A stretch of DNA of 64,000 nucleotides from Forficula auricularia. Its lineage: Eukaryota; Arthropoda; Insecta; Dermaptera; Forficulidae. The notes under the pieces were generated by a model. It saw nothing but the letters and a program-made list of their open reading frames with translations, was not told the DNA's origin and searched no databases. Shown here one piece after another: positions 44,690 through 56,013 of this stretch. The position numbers and the translations under genes are program-made. Numbering within the stretch: position 1 is the stretch's first letter; each line of letters opens with the position of its first letter. The stretch is taken from NCBI GenBank assembly GCA_024734495.1, contig JALMQS010000916.1, forward strand, positions 1 to 64,000, given 5' to 3'.

Positions 44690-45360
44690 TTATTAAACGA
44701 GCAAAAATTGTATATTTATTTGTATATATATTTATTTGTTTGTATATATATTTGTATCTTGGTTCTATTTTGAAAACGACTCTACCGATTTTGATGAAAT
44801 TCACGAGTTAGGGGGTTTTTGGGGTGACAATTCGATCTGTCACGGTCTCATCTTCGACAAAATTGTTTTTGATGGGTTTTTTCGTAATCAAATTAATTAT
44901 TCTCAGGTAGACAAATCCCATTCTTAGGGTTTTAAAAAAGTTTCCCTTTTTCCTTTTGTGCTCAGACAGACAATGGGTCGGGTAAATCCTTTATTCTCAA
45001 AGGCTTTGAAGAAGTATTGTAATTGTGGTTTTTAACATATTTTGTTCAACCTAAACGTTAGAAATATTAATAAACGTTTTATAATTGTTTTTATAAAGAA
45101 TTTTATTTATTTAAGTAATAGAATAAAAAATAATCAAGAATTTATTTAAAAATATATTTCGCATAAGCAGGTCTCAATTTTCTGAAAAAACAACACATTT
45201 TGATAGGTTTTATTTATTAACAATTGGGTGAATAAAAATGAATCATATGGTTGAATCAAAACAGGTGCAGGAGGTGGGGTGCAGTGGTGGGGGATCCGGG
45301 GGTAGGGCGAGGTTTCGGGGGTGGGGTCAAGGCGGGGGGGGGGCACAGTGGGCGAATACT
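44690..45360 (+). other. Helitron-like or RTE-like repeat with a G-rich end
   Basis: Contains GAAAACGACTCTACCGATTT and GATGAAATTCACGAG, phrases I associate with dispersed insect repeats. At 45268-45345 are closely spaced G runs (GGGGG, GGGGG, GGG, GGGGG, GGGG). No boundaries could be fixed. Confidence 0.4.
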
Positions 45361-45505
45361 ATATATATTTGTATTTTTTTTAATTTGAAAACGGCTCTCA
45401 AATAAAAATCGACCTTTTTATCAGAATTTTAAATTAAAAATAATATTAAAATAAAGCTTTTAACTGAAGGAAGAAGTTACCGTGCCTCCAGGTACTTTTG
45501 ATTAA

Positions 45506-46234
45506 GGTAGTTGTTCCGCCAAATGGGTTTTCTTAGGATTGTTTTGAAATTTAGATAGATTATTATTTAAATACTTGTGTATCAATTGGTGGCAAAACGA
45601 AATTTATGAACAATATAGTTCCGGAGATATTAAATTTCAAAAATCGAGTTTTTCAGGCTCTTTAACATTGCACTATACGGGAATTCGGAAAATTTACATA
45701 CTATATAATTATAATTAAGAAACTCTTCTTAACATTGTTATAAAAAAACTAAACCAACATTAAACAATAACTAATACATTTTTTAAGAAAATTTTAATTC
45801 ATAGTTACAACACAGTTTCTGAGATAATAATGAATAAATAATGAAAAATGTATAAAAAAAATTTACACTAAAAACAATTTGGCAACAGCGCATTTATTTA
45901 ACCATTGAAAGATTATAAAGCGCGCATGCGCTAGATTTTTTCAAAATTATAATTTCCATAAAGTGTAACGTAGGCGTTGATTACATTTGTTAAAAAATAA
46001 CAAAACGATTTTTATATCAATAAATCGACCTTTAAAATATATTTTATCTGTCATTTTAATATAAAAATATTCAATCTTTTACAATGGTGCCAGATTTGTG
46101 AAACGAGCACGAGATTGGCTAGAATTGGTACATAAACAGCAAAAAATTTTGGGCTTATGAATTATGAATTCTTATTGTCTGTTCTATATACTTTAGCATT
46201 AACTTTTTGCTAGTATTGTCGCGAAACAACTACC
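45506..46234. mobile_element. TTAA-inserting MITE, 729 bp
   Basis: Ends GGTAGTTGTTCCGC and inverted GGTAGTTGTTTCGC, flanked by TTAA (45502-45505 and 46235-46238). No coding capacity. Second complete copy at 51758-52489. TTAA targets suggest piggyBac- or Kolobok-type mobilisation. Confidence 0.9.
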
Positions 46235-46634
46235 TTAATATAAAGTGTCAATAGGTTTTACCAAGTTGAAAGTTAGGATGATTAACAGGGCCTAATCAAA
46301 GTAAAAAAATAAAAAAAAAAATAAGGAAATCTAATTAATCTTTTAATTAATATTACTTTTATTCTAATATTTTTATATTAATATATGTCATTGGTTCTTA
46401 ATCTTTTCTAACTAAAGGATATACTTAAAATCAGATAGCTAGACGAACACACAGATCAGAAAAACCAAATCTATGAGTAAATTAAAGAGAGTGTCTCCTG
46501 ATTGATGCAAATAAGTAATAATAGTAATAATAGTATTCGTTAAATGTGAATAACCCAACTTAGGAATGTTTATCAAGGAAAAATTCATATAAAATATTTA
46601 TTAACATAAAAGTGAAGATGAAGACCAAGACTTA

Positions 46635-47256
46635 AGCCCGGTGCACACCAGGCGTTTTTCGCTGATGGTAGCCTTGAAGGCTTTCCTTGATGGCTTGCCT
46701 GCCACTAGATGTCGTGATGGATTTTTAGGTTTTGGCTTCACACGCTGATATTTGCAGATTGATTCTAATAGCTGGTTCAGATGCGTGCGCACACAATCGC
46801 TCAACAGTTGTCAAAAAAAATGGCTGGCAATAATATAATTGAAGAGGTTATTTATCGTAGACGAACTGCAATTATTGCTTTTTTATTAGTTTGTGAAAAA
46901 CTTGACAAAATTTGACATTTGGAATCCATTTCTTTATTCTTCGCAATAGAAACGTTTTGCATTTGAAAATTTAAAAACATAAATAAAATATACCATCTGC
47001 GCATGTCACGCAAATTCTGCTTCCCGATTGGTTTACCATGCGCATGTCACCCACGTGATAAAATACTGCTTTCCGATTGGTTCTCTCCTAATTTTCCAAG
47101 CAATCTATCAGGAGATAATAGAACATGTTCTATTCACAAAATCCAACAAGCTAGCCAGCTTCCCAGCCCTCAGTGACGTCATTTTAAGCCTCTGGATCCA
47201 GCCTAGCCAGCCATCTAGATTTCTATCCACAAAAAACGCCTGGTGTGCACCGGGCT
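46635..47256. mobile_element. PIF/Harbinger-like element 1, TTA target
   Basis: Ends AGCCCGGTGCACACCAGGCG and the exact reverse complement, flanked by TTA (46632-46634 and 47257-47259). TWA targets are typical of Harbinger. No transposase. Confidence 0.82.
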
Positions 47257-47528
47257 TTAAGGTCGGTTCAGACGGAGCATTTTCTCTTACTTGTTCGCTA
47301 CTTGTTCGAGTAACTGTACATTTGGAGGCATGGAGGGGGTCGAAATGACGTCACTCCGGACTGTCTTACTAGCATGCTTGCTTGATTCAAAAGATAGACC
47401 ATGTTCTAAAAAAAAGTTAAGCTACTCGAAGCTGCCAGTGGCCAGCCAATCGGAAAGCATTATTTTATCACGTGGGTGACATCAGCTGATATCAGAGAAC
47501 AGCTGATATTTTGTTTCTCAATGTTCAA

Positions 47529-47669
47529 CTCTTTACTGCAATGAATAAAGAGAATATGCCTTCCAAATTCCAAAATTGGACTCAAGAACAAATTGAAATA
47601 TTAATTGATGCATTTAAAGATGAGCAGTGTTTATATGCATTCATTGTCTGGACTGACACTTGCGCGCGC
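47529..47669 (+). pseudogene. Myb/SANT- or MADF-like fragment of a Harbinger second protein
   Basis: After an ATG, MNKENMPSKFQNWTQEQIEI then LIDAFKDEQCLYA matches the start of the Myb/SANT-like DNA-binding domain encoded beside Harbinger transposases (W-T-x-E-x-x-x-x-L-I-D-x-x-x-x-x-x-x-L-Y). Only the first helix and part of the second remain before the frame leaves the domain. It supports the Harbinger assignment of the surrounding element. Confidence 0.55.
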
Positions 47670-47688
47670 AACCTAGCCGGCCAACTAG

Positions 47689-47850
47689 AATTTTTTTTTT
47701 AATAATGATATTGATACAAGAAGAAGTTGCACCAAGAAGGTACAACCTCTGTAGTCCGCGGTGGACCCTTGTATCGTGAAGATAAGAAGAGATTTAGGGA
47801 TTGGGTAGGAGTCGAAAGTATCTGTGGATGCTGGTCTTGAAAGATTTTCT
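47689..47850 (-). mobile_element. LINE 3' end, antisense, nested in Harbinger-like element
   Basis: The reverse complement ends in ATCAATATCATTATT plus A run and contains the ATCCACAGATACTTTCGACT segment of the 35-57 kb LINE family. Confidence 0.8.
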
Positions 47851-47875
47851 GAAAAAGCCTCGTGTGAACCCAACA

Positions 47876-48157
47876 GAGAGGCGACTGTGGGTCAGTGGTT
47901 AGAGTGCCGGGCCACTGACCTGAAGTAAGCTGGTTCGAGACCGAGTCTCGGCAGATATTTGCAGCCGCCTCCTCTTGGAAAGCAATGGCAACCTACCAAG
48001 AGTATAATCTCCTAGTAAACCTCTCCAAACTAGCCGTTCGGACCCGGCGTTAAAAAGTAGGTCCCGTATATCTGTGTAAAAACAACTAAACACACTAAGC
48101 ACAGGTATATGTGGAGAGGCGTCGACGCCCGTTTCAGGTAAGGCACTCTAAGAAGAA
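47876..48157 (+). mobile_element. tRNA-derived SINE (family 2), complete, 10-bp target duplication
   Basis: Flanked by GAACCCAACA (47866-47875 and 48158-48167). Head with A box TCAGTGGTTAGAGTGCC and B box GGTTCGAGACC. A truncated relative is at 34885-35009. Confidence 0.92.
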
Positions 48158-48409
48158 GAACCCAACATGCGAAAAATCAGCCTTACTGAACTAGCTTCAA
48201 ATTGCAAGTAGGGCGAACAAGTTAGGAGCAAATAGCAGAAAAAGTACCGTGTGAACTGGCCTTTAGATACTATAGTCTATGATAAATATATAAAAAAAGT
48301 TGCATTTGGAAACTGATGCTACAGGACAGTCTAATCTGCTGATACGAGCGAAATCTTGAGAGACTAGTTTGGTAAGACTAGCTAAGTATCAAATTGAAAG
48401 TTTTTTTGA

Positions 48410-48715
48410 CGAGAGTAGCAGAATTTTTATATATTGAAGGAGACAATAAAAGAGTGTGTCTTCTGCTGGAATTATAAATTTTATTTATTTATAACGAGAC
48501 TATAGTTTCGAGGGCTTTGCCCTCTTCATCAGTCTATTACAATGGATTCACAGGAATTAATTTATGAATTATAATTCATAAGAGAGTGTGTCTTCTGCTG
48601 GAATTATAAATTTTATTTATTTATAACAAGACTATAGTTTCGTTATAAATAAATAAAATTTATAATTCCAGCAGAAGACACACTCTTTATTGTCTCCTTC
48701 AACTAGCTAAGTATC
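48410..48715 (-). mobile_element. Penelope-like repeat with tandem and inverted units
   Basis: The block AGAGTGTGTCTTCTGCTGGA with AATTATAAATTTTATTTATT occurs at 48434-48494, again at 48583-48628, and inverted at 48637-48690. Tandem-plus-inverted partial copies match the pseudo-LTR habit of Penelope-like retroelements. It carries the hammerhead motif below. No reverse transcriptase frame seen. Confidence 0.6.
48495..48540 (-). ncRNA. Hammerhead ribozyme motif
   Basis: Minus strand: CTGATGA (48532-48526), an unpaired A, helix II GAGGGC/GCCCTC with AAA loop, GAAA (48509-48506), a tiny helix III (AC/GT closing TATA) and GTC ending at 48498, the predicted cleavage site. All strictly conserved core bases are present. 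The very short helix III is as reported for Penelope-like element hammerheads, which are thought to act as dimers. Helix I is weakly supported. Confidence 0.65.
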
Positions 48716-48719
48716 GTTG

Positions 48720-50560
48720 AAAAGGGTTTCTTTTTTAAAAAAAGAACAGAAACGATTGGAAAAATTAACGTTAATTCATATTATATTAGGTTGGAGTTTT
48801 GATATATAGTATATTTGCATCATGCGGAGGGTACCCTCTTTGTTTTGATTTATTCTTAAAGATCATCAATTCTGTTACTCTTTCTTTTCACTTTTAAACC
48901 AAATCCAAATCCAAAATAGGCTTTTTCAAATCAAATGCAATGAGAATCATTTGCTAGGTTAGTTCGCTCGAAAATGCAATTTTTATCTTTACTGCTTTGT
49001 AAACGGTACTTTGGATTTACTAGGACTGTTCAAGAGTAGTTCCCTAGTTAGTACACAGATTTTATAATTTCGCACAAAAACGATTATTAGCCACTGATAT
49101 ATACTTTTTTTAAAATAAGTTTTTAAAAAAAAAAAATAACCTGCCCGCAGTCCCTTAGGTGTGTGTGTGTGGGTGGTAGCGCGCAAAGGAAAAAAAGAGG
49201 ACTCACCCCTAAAGGTTGCCGGGGTAATTGATCCTAGATACCCCAGTGACCAAGACAATAAGTTAAAATAAGTTTAAGAGAGTGCAAAAGACTCAAGGAG
49301 ATGTGTTCATAATTAAATTAGTTTTATTTTTATTATGCTCTATACTTGGGAATCTATATTTTTATAATTGGAAGAAAAAGTAAAACTTTTTCAAGATTAT
49401 ACGCTATTTGCAGTTTCTGTGAATTAATAATTTTAAATGATAAATATCTAAATCTGATAGACATTTCATTAATATTTTCTTTCATAGAGTCAAAAGGACA
49501 TTCTAAAATAATGGAAATTAATCTCTAATAGTGTGAAAAAGTCTGGACTTGTATTTTGCATCTTTGCAATCCTTAGCTCTATAGGAAAAGTGAGATCATT
49601 CTATCTGCGCTCTTTTTCGTTATTTTCCTCGATCAGATTCTAGTGAAAGAATCACTTGCACATTTATGAAATAATATAAAAGTGAAAACTATCAAGCTGG
49701 AGAGAAATATATCGCTTTAAAATTTGAATAAAATCATTGAAAAAATTTTCTGCATCTTTGAACCAGAAGTACTAAAGCTAGAAAGACCAAAATCTAGTCA
49801 GCATTAGAAAATACAAATTTTTTAGCAGAAGAAAAAACATTCTACGAATTTGCTTTCTTAAGGACGTTCCCTAATAAATAGATTTTCTTGCAATCCTTTT
49901 AAAACTTTGAATACACATATTTATAAGTGTTCTTTTCAATAGTCATTGCAGCACTAAATTTATAAATATTGACCTTTGAAATTTGCATATTTAACACGCG
50001 ACCCTATCCCGATTGATGTTAAAGCGACTATTTCATTAAATAACAATCGTAATTTTCTTGATATTATTTTGAAAAACTGAGAATCATTAACTGAAGATAT
50101 AACAAAAAATATCCTATTAAAATAATTGTATCAAGCGGTATTCGTTTTGTATGAAAAATGTTAAAAGTTAGGTATTTTTTATGGTTTTCATTTTTTCTCT
50201 CATGGCATGGCGACTTGGCAACGTCGCACTAAAATCACTAAATTTTTCCATATCTTAAAAAACTTCTGCAGCTGGTGCGTCGGTAAGAATGCAATGTTGC
50301 CAGTTCCAAGAAACGACGCCGTGAAAATATTTTTGCCTATCTGCGCATCTGAGAGTAGGGGAAAGAGCGAACTGCATCTGAGCTATATTAGGAAACGTCC
50401 TTAAGCTATCGTGGACACAGAGACAGAAAAACAATCCAAGTTTTAAATTATTTTTCAAAAAATTTTAAAAACAATGAAAAAAAAAAATTTGAATTTTTAC
50501 GAAAATTCAATACTAGGCTCGCTCGCAAGGGCGGAGAGACGCCCCCCACACACACATAGA
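48720..50560. other. No gene seen
   Basis: AT-rich sequence with a short GT repeat near 49159. Open frames here are short and without recognisable domains. Confidence 0.4.
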
Positions 50561-50571
50561 ACTTTATTTTC

Positions 50572-50684
50572 AATTTAAATTCAGGGAACGAAGAAAAGTT
50601 TATTTTTATTACAGACAAAAGGATCAGCCGGGGCTCGAACCCGGTAATAAAAATAAACTTTTCTTCGTTCCCTGAATTTAAATT
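50572..50684. repeat. 40-bp perfect inverted repeat around a tRNA-like core
   Basis: Arms AATTTAAATTCAGGGAACGA... and reverse complement flank a 33-bp centre. On the minus strand the centre reads CCGGGTTCGAGCCCCGG, a B box and T-arm-like hairpin, then CTGATCCTTTTGTCTG. The same 3' phrase occurs at 8960-8975. Confidence 0.75.
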
Positions 50685-50689
50685 TGTTA

Positions 50690-50930
50690 TTAATTGTCTT
50701 TACACGGCCTCGTTGTGGTCGCGCCCCGGGTGAAGAGAAAATTATTTTCGATCTTTGGGGTCTGCGATCGATTGGGAGGCGCTGGAATATTTAATTTATT
50801 TTCAATTTTAAAATTTTTTAAAAAAATAAATGTTTTTTTTACAAAAAATTTTTGCCAGGCACGGGCCTCTATGGGGGGAGGGCGTCGCCCCCTCCGCCCC
50901 CACCCTGGATCCGCCCCTTGCTCGCTCGGG
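50690..50930. mobile_element. Degenerate GC-rich element end
   Basis: Ends near CCCTGGATCCGCCCCT, which inverted (AGGGGCGGATCCAGGG) is a common insect DNA-element terminus. Interior includes a palindromic AATTTTAAAATTTTTTAAAA. Confidence 0.35.
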
Positions 50931-51757
50931 AGGCAGGTTTTGTAATTTAAAAAAGAAGGGCTCAAATTATAAGAAATCTAATTTTAATAAGAAATATCTA
51001 GTCAATTTTTACCAAAAGGATTCAAATTTTTCTTAACTTTCTAGTATTGCGACCCACTTTTTATAAAAACAGACTATCGTGCCCTAAATAAATGTGTTTT
51101 TTTTTATATTAGGTAGAAAATTTAATAGAACAATGTGTATATAACAAAATGTATAAATTAAGACTGTCATACATACCAAAATTACCGAAATTCAGAACAC
51201 TAGTTTATACTCACATCATTTTTTTTTAATTAATTTATAAACCTCGGATCAAGTTTTTAAATCTTTTTGTTTAATTTTGAATAATAAAAAAAAAAGAAAA
51301 TCAGTTAATTTTAAAGATTTTCCAAAAATCGCTCACGAGGTTTTAATAATAAATTAGTATTAGAATTTTATGTAATATATATATGTGGGTATGAGAAATA
51401 AAAAATTGTATGTACCTTTGTTTATTTTTTATTATTTTTTGTTGTTGTTCACTATTGATTGTTTATCAAGTGATATTTCAATAATAGTTGTTTGCATATA
51501 CCAATAAAATTATAAATGAAGAAATTAAAAAAAAATTATTTAGAGATACATTGAGTGAAGAAAGTGACAATCCAAAACTAGAGTGACCAACGTAACCAAC
51601 TCAAATTACACTATTGTTTTACCTCATAATTCATAAAAACAATTCATTGAAAAAATTGTATCTTTTTATAAATATAAATACAAATCTTTTATAGAAAACA
51701 ATATTAAAACGTCTGTTTAAAATCCAAATGTTTCGGTAGAATTATCTACTTTATTAA

Positions 51758-52489
51758 GGTAGTTGTACCGCCAAATGAGTTTTCTCTAGGATTTTTTTTG
51801 AAATTTAGACAGATTATTATTTAAATACTTCTGCATCGATTGGTGGCAAAACGAAATTGATGAACTACACAGTTCCGGAGATATTAAATTTCAAAAATAG
51901 AGTTTTGCAGCTTCTTATACATTGCACTATACGGGATATCGGAAAATTTACATACATATTTAATTATAATTAAGAAACCATTCTTACCATTTTTATAAAA
52001 AACTAAACCAACATTAAACAATAACCAATACATATTTTAAGACAATTTTGATTCATAGTTACAACACAGTTTCTGAGATAATAATGAATAAATAATGAAA
52101 AATGTATAAAAAAAATTTACATTAAAAACAATTTGGCAACAGCGCATTTATTTAACCAGCGAAAGATGTATAAAGCGCGCATGCGCTAGATTTTTTCAAA
52201 ATTATAATTTTCATAAGGTGTAACGTAGGCGTTGATTACATTTGTTAAAAAATAACAAAACGATTTTTATAGAAATTTTTTAACTTTTAAAATGTATTTT
52301 ATCTGTCATTTTAATATAAAAATATTCAATCTTTTACAATGGTGCCAGATTTGTCAAACGAGCACGGGATTGTCTAGAATCGGTACATAAACAGCAAAAA
52401 GTTTTGGGCTTATGAATTATGAATCCTTATTGTCTGTTCTATATACTCTAGCATTAGCTTTTTGCTAGTATTGTCGCGAAACAACTACC
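51758..52489. mobile_element. TTAA-inserting MITE, 732 bp
   Basis: Same family as 45506-46234, in the same orientation, flanked by TTAA (51754-51757 and 52490-52493). Internal sequence is highly similar, including the GCGCGCATGCGC segment. It abuts an antisense LINE fragment on the right. Confidence 0.9.
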
Positions 52490-52493
52490 TTAA

Positions 52494-53302
52494 TGGAATT
52501 AGAAGAAGAGTTGGTCTTTAGATTCCGGATGATCTTTAGAATTGCTGGTATCCTGAAAACAGTATCTGACATTATATTAGTACTGGAGGGGTATGTGGGT
52601 GGTTCAATCCCTTTGTTGTCCAGGTTTGAGTTGGATGCGAAATATGAGGCAAAAGCTTCGGCTTTGTTGGAGGCGTCAATGGCTACCGAGTTGTCGGAGA
52701 GATTGAGAGGGGGAAATGATGAGTTTATACTTTTACATACTTATCAAGGGACCAGAATTGGTTTGAACTTCTGGGGCAAGCTGCTAGCCTGTCAGCTTTT
52801 TTCTGAATGAAGGACTTCATCGCATTATCGATTATTTTTTTAGAGTGTGCGCGGGCTTTTGTGAGGAGAACGCGATTGTATTCTGATGGTGTCGAAGACC
52901 AATTATAGAAAGCGTGATTTTTTTGCTTGACTGCTTCGGCGCAAGACTTAGTGAACAAGGGTTTGGAGTCCTGTTTTCCAGTTACCCATTTGAATGGGAC
53001 ATATAACTCAATGCCCATCTGAATCACTTCAGAGAATGCAGAGGCACATTCTGTGGCATTTTTGTTTCTGAAGCAGTAATCATTCCATGGGAATGAGCTG
53101 ATGAGATAAAATCAATAATTCCGCCCAAAGCATGCTTTGCGCGTAGCACGCGTTTTGCCGACTCCCAACACTCTTTCGTGGTCAAATTAGAAAAGTGCTG
53201 GACCACTTCATTCGCCAATACGCAGCACGCGTTTTGCCGACTCCCAACACTCTTTCGCGGTCAAATTAGAAAAGTGCCGGACCACTTCATTCGCCAATAC
53301 GT
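52494..53302 (-). pseudogene. Antisense LINE ORF2 fragment with a 79-bp tandem duplication
   Basis: Minus strand encodes the link between endonuclease and reverse transcriptase: ECWESAKRVLRAKHALGGII, IELYVPFKWVTGKQDSKPLF, RSSNQFWSLDKYVK and the start of the reverse transcriptase (NLKTNSS-like, antisense near 52510). Segment 53145-53223 is repeated at 53224-53302. It starts immediately after a TTAA MITE. Same family as 35465-37330. Confidence 0.85.
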
Positions 53303-53531
53303 ATAACCCCATGACTTCAAGAAACTCGAACTCTCTCCCAGCATCCATCTTTTCCAGCACTTATAATCTTCAAACCTTCAAAATTCGAGTGCATAAACAC
53401 CTACCTCTCCACCCTCTCACTTAATCAACTTTCCCTTCTCTTCGGTAATGCAAGGGTCTTTCGAGATCCATAGGGGCTGCATCTTTAATGGTGCCCCCTT
53501 CTTGCATTCGATTTCATTAAAAAAAAAAGAA
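53303..53531 (+). mobile_element. LINE 3' end, plus strand
   Basis: A C-terminal peptide with SRNSNSLPASIFSSTYNLQT, then an untranslated region ending ATTCGATTTCATT(A)n. Related to, but distinct from, the 57.1-kb tail. Head-to-head with the antisense fragment on its left. Confidence 0.78.
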
Positions 53532-54415
53532 AGCGAGAAAAGCTCTTGATTAATTAATGAAATAGACTGCACAACTTGGTTGGGCAAAGCAGTGAGCATA
53601 AAACTTAAAATCATTGGCAAATAGGTGATGATTACAGCTAGAAAGAGAAGAGGAGATATCATTAATAAATAAAAGAAAATAATAGAGGTCCCAGTAAAAA
53701 ATGCATTCTTTAACAAAGAAAGAATTTCTTTAGATAATTTATTTAAGATGATAATCGTCGAAAATATATTCTATAATAGAAATTTGTCGCTTGTTAGTTA
53801 TTTAGTTAGTTAGTTATTTCTGCATGTTTTCAATACTTTACAACACGGAGTATTTATTTTAGGAGTTTTAGAATTTTCCCGGTGGACAGGTATCGCCATC
53901 TGATGAGTAAAAATAATATCATAATCAAAACAATAACATTATTATTTATAATGTGTAAAATATCGATAATTATAAAAAAATCAAAAATTTTAATTAATTA
54001 AAATTCATTTTAAAATATTATGATATTTATAGGTATGTATATTTATATTTAACATAATAACTCGAAATAAATGCAAATATACTACTAAAATTCATTAGAA
54101 CGCAAGATGACATTGACATTTTCATATTTATATAAGATCATGACAGATTTATTAATAAAACAATTTCTGAATTCAAAACTTCATTTAATTAATTATTACT
54201 AATGAACACTTTCGATAATATCCATCAGCAAAATGAGATAATAAGATCTTAAGGATGTAAGTTTTTTATGTTAGAATTTTTTAGAATTTTAAAGCCTTTT
54301 AACTCTTAATTATAATGAGATAATAAATTTCTGTTTTTGTCTAATCCTAAGGAAATTCATGAAACTGAAAAAAATGATTGCTTTTAATTTCAATAATAGT
54401 CAAGCTTTTATTGAC

Positions 54416-55802
54416 CAGAGCTTCTTAAACTTTTTTAATTGGCGACCCCATTTTGACTACTATATGTTTAATCATAAGTTTCCTGTATTTGATTCGATCG
54501 CGAATCGAATGCAGATCATTTTTGTCAAATATTAAGTGAAAATAATATCCGAATTTATATATGTCTAACTTGAAATAGTGAAGTTAATTTTCTCATTAAT
54601 ATATCAAAGAATAATTAACACATTAACGAGAATTGTTTTTGATCGCGATTTTTAAACAAGATATATCTTATATCGCGAGACTACTGCTGGTTGAAGCTAT
54701 TGGAGTCTGCGGAGTCTTAAGTCTGGACCAAGAGAGAATGAAAAAGATGTGATCCATTTGGCTATAATCCAGCATCATTTCGCGATTGGCCCGCAAGACA
54801 CTTTTTATATCAAACACTGATATGGATCATCAAATGAATTTGAAATCTGAGATGTTATATACATATTCAATCTCCCAGTCCAGAGCGCCCGATCTGTTAG
54901 CACGTGTGTTAGGTGTTTTGCCATTATAGCCAAATGGATCACATCTTTTTCATTCTCTCTTGGTCCAGACTTAAGCCTCAGCAGACTCCAATAGATTCAA
55001 CCAGCAGTAGTCTCGCCATATATATCTTATTTAAAAAGCGCGATGAAAAACAATTCTTGTTAATGTGTTAATTATTCTTTGATATATTAATGAGAAAATT
55101 AACTTCACTATTTCAAGTTAGAAATATATAAATTCGGATATTATTTTCACTTAATATTTGACAAAAATCACCTGCTTTCGATTCGCTATCGAATCAAATA
55201 CAGGAAACTTATGATTAACAGCCAGTAGGTCTCGGGCCTCATCAACTGTGGAATTTGCACGACAATTGACAACAAGACCTACTGTGATGTGACAGAGTAA
55301 ATCTCAGAAACCACTCAGCCGATGTGAATAATTATTATCTGAAATATGGCATAAACGTTTGTTTTGATAAGATGAAAAAGATGTGATCCATTTGGCTATA
55401 ATGGCAAAACACCTAACACACGTGCTAACAGATCGGGGCGCTCTGGACTGGGAGATTGAATATGTATATAACATCTCAGATTTCAAATCCATTTGATGAT
55501 CCATATCAGTGTTTGATATAAAAAGTGTCATATGGGCCAATCGCGAAATGATGCTGGATTATAGCCAAATGGATCACATCTTTTTCATTCTCTCTTGGTC
55601 CAGACTTAAGACTCCGCAGACTCCAATAGCTTCAACCAGCAGTAGTCTCGCGATATAAGATATATCTTGTTTAAAAATCGCCATCAAAAACAATTCTCGT
55701 TAATGTGTTAATTATTCTTTGATATATTAATGAGAAAATTAACTGCTATATGTTTCGCTACACCAAAATTCAGTTTCGCGACTCATAGTTTAAGAAGCAC
55801 TG
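54416..55802. mobile_element. hAT-like foldback with three inverted internal copies
   Basis: Ends CAGAGCTTCTTAAACT and inverted CAGTGCTTCTTAAACT. A ~380-bp unit (from AGTTAATTTTCTCATTAATA to CATCAAATGAATTTGAAATC) occurs plus at about 54590-54850, inverted at about 54840-55110, and again around 55370-55745. The target duplication is too degraded to call. Confidence 0.7.
55226..55282. mobile_element. Small element with AGTAGGTCT ends
   Basis: CAGTAGGTCTCGGGCC at the left and CAAGACCTACTG at the right are short inverted termini. They interrupt the foldback described above. Confidence 0.35.
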
Positions 55803-56013
55803 GTTTAGATGATTAGAGGCATATACAACCTTTCCTAGATAAGAGAAAAAATTTACATTCTCCCTCCGAATTAAGGGGCAAATTAAATAAATTTTGGCAG
55901 GCGCTACATTTAGCCAAAGCTTTGTCGAAGAATGTCTACTTGTTCAAATTTTTATTTATAAACTCTCGATCAGCCATCACACTTTTATACATGGTATATT
56001 TGTTTGTCTAGAT

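Larger units (their letters stand above)
47260..48262. mobile_element. PIF/Harbinger-like element 2, sharing the TTA of element 1
   Basis: Ends AGGTCGGTTCAGACGG and inverted AGGCCAGTTCACACGG, flanked by TTA (47257-47259 and 48263-48265). The left TTA is also the right TTA of element 1. It carries a Myb/MADF-like reading frame and two nested retroelements (47689-47850, 47876-48157). Confidence 0.8.

Noticed and set aside
45146..45346. Proline-rich minus-strand frame
   Set aside because: Produced by the G-rich tract; no start context or similarity.
48410..48715. CRISPR array
   Set aside because: Spaced repeats are few, unequal and partly inverted; this is a eukaryotic retroelement repeat.
53535..53716. 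Hydrophobic open frame resembling a membrane protein
   Set aside because: Its C-terminal half is the antisense of a LINE tail and the hydrophobic part is low-complexity AT-rich sequence. No splice sites fit.
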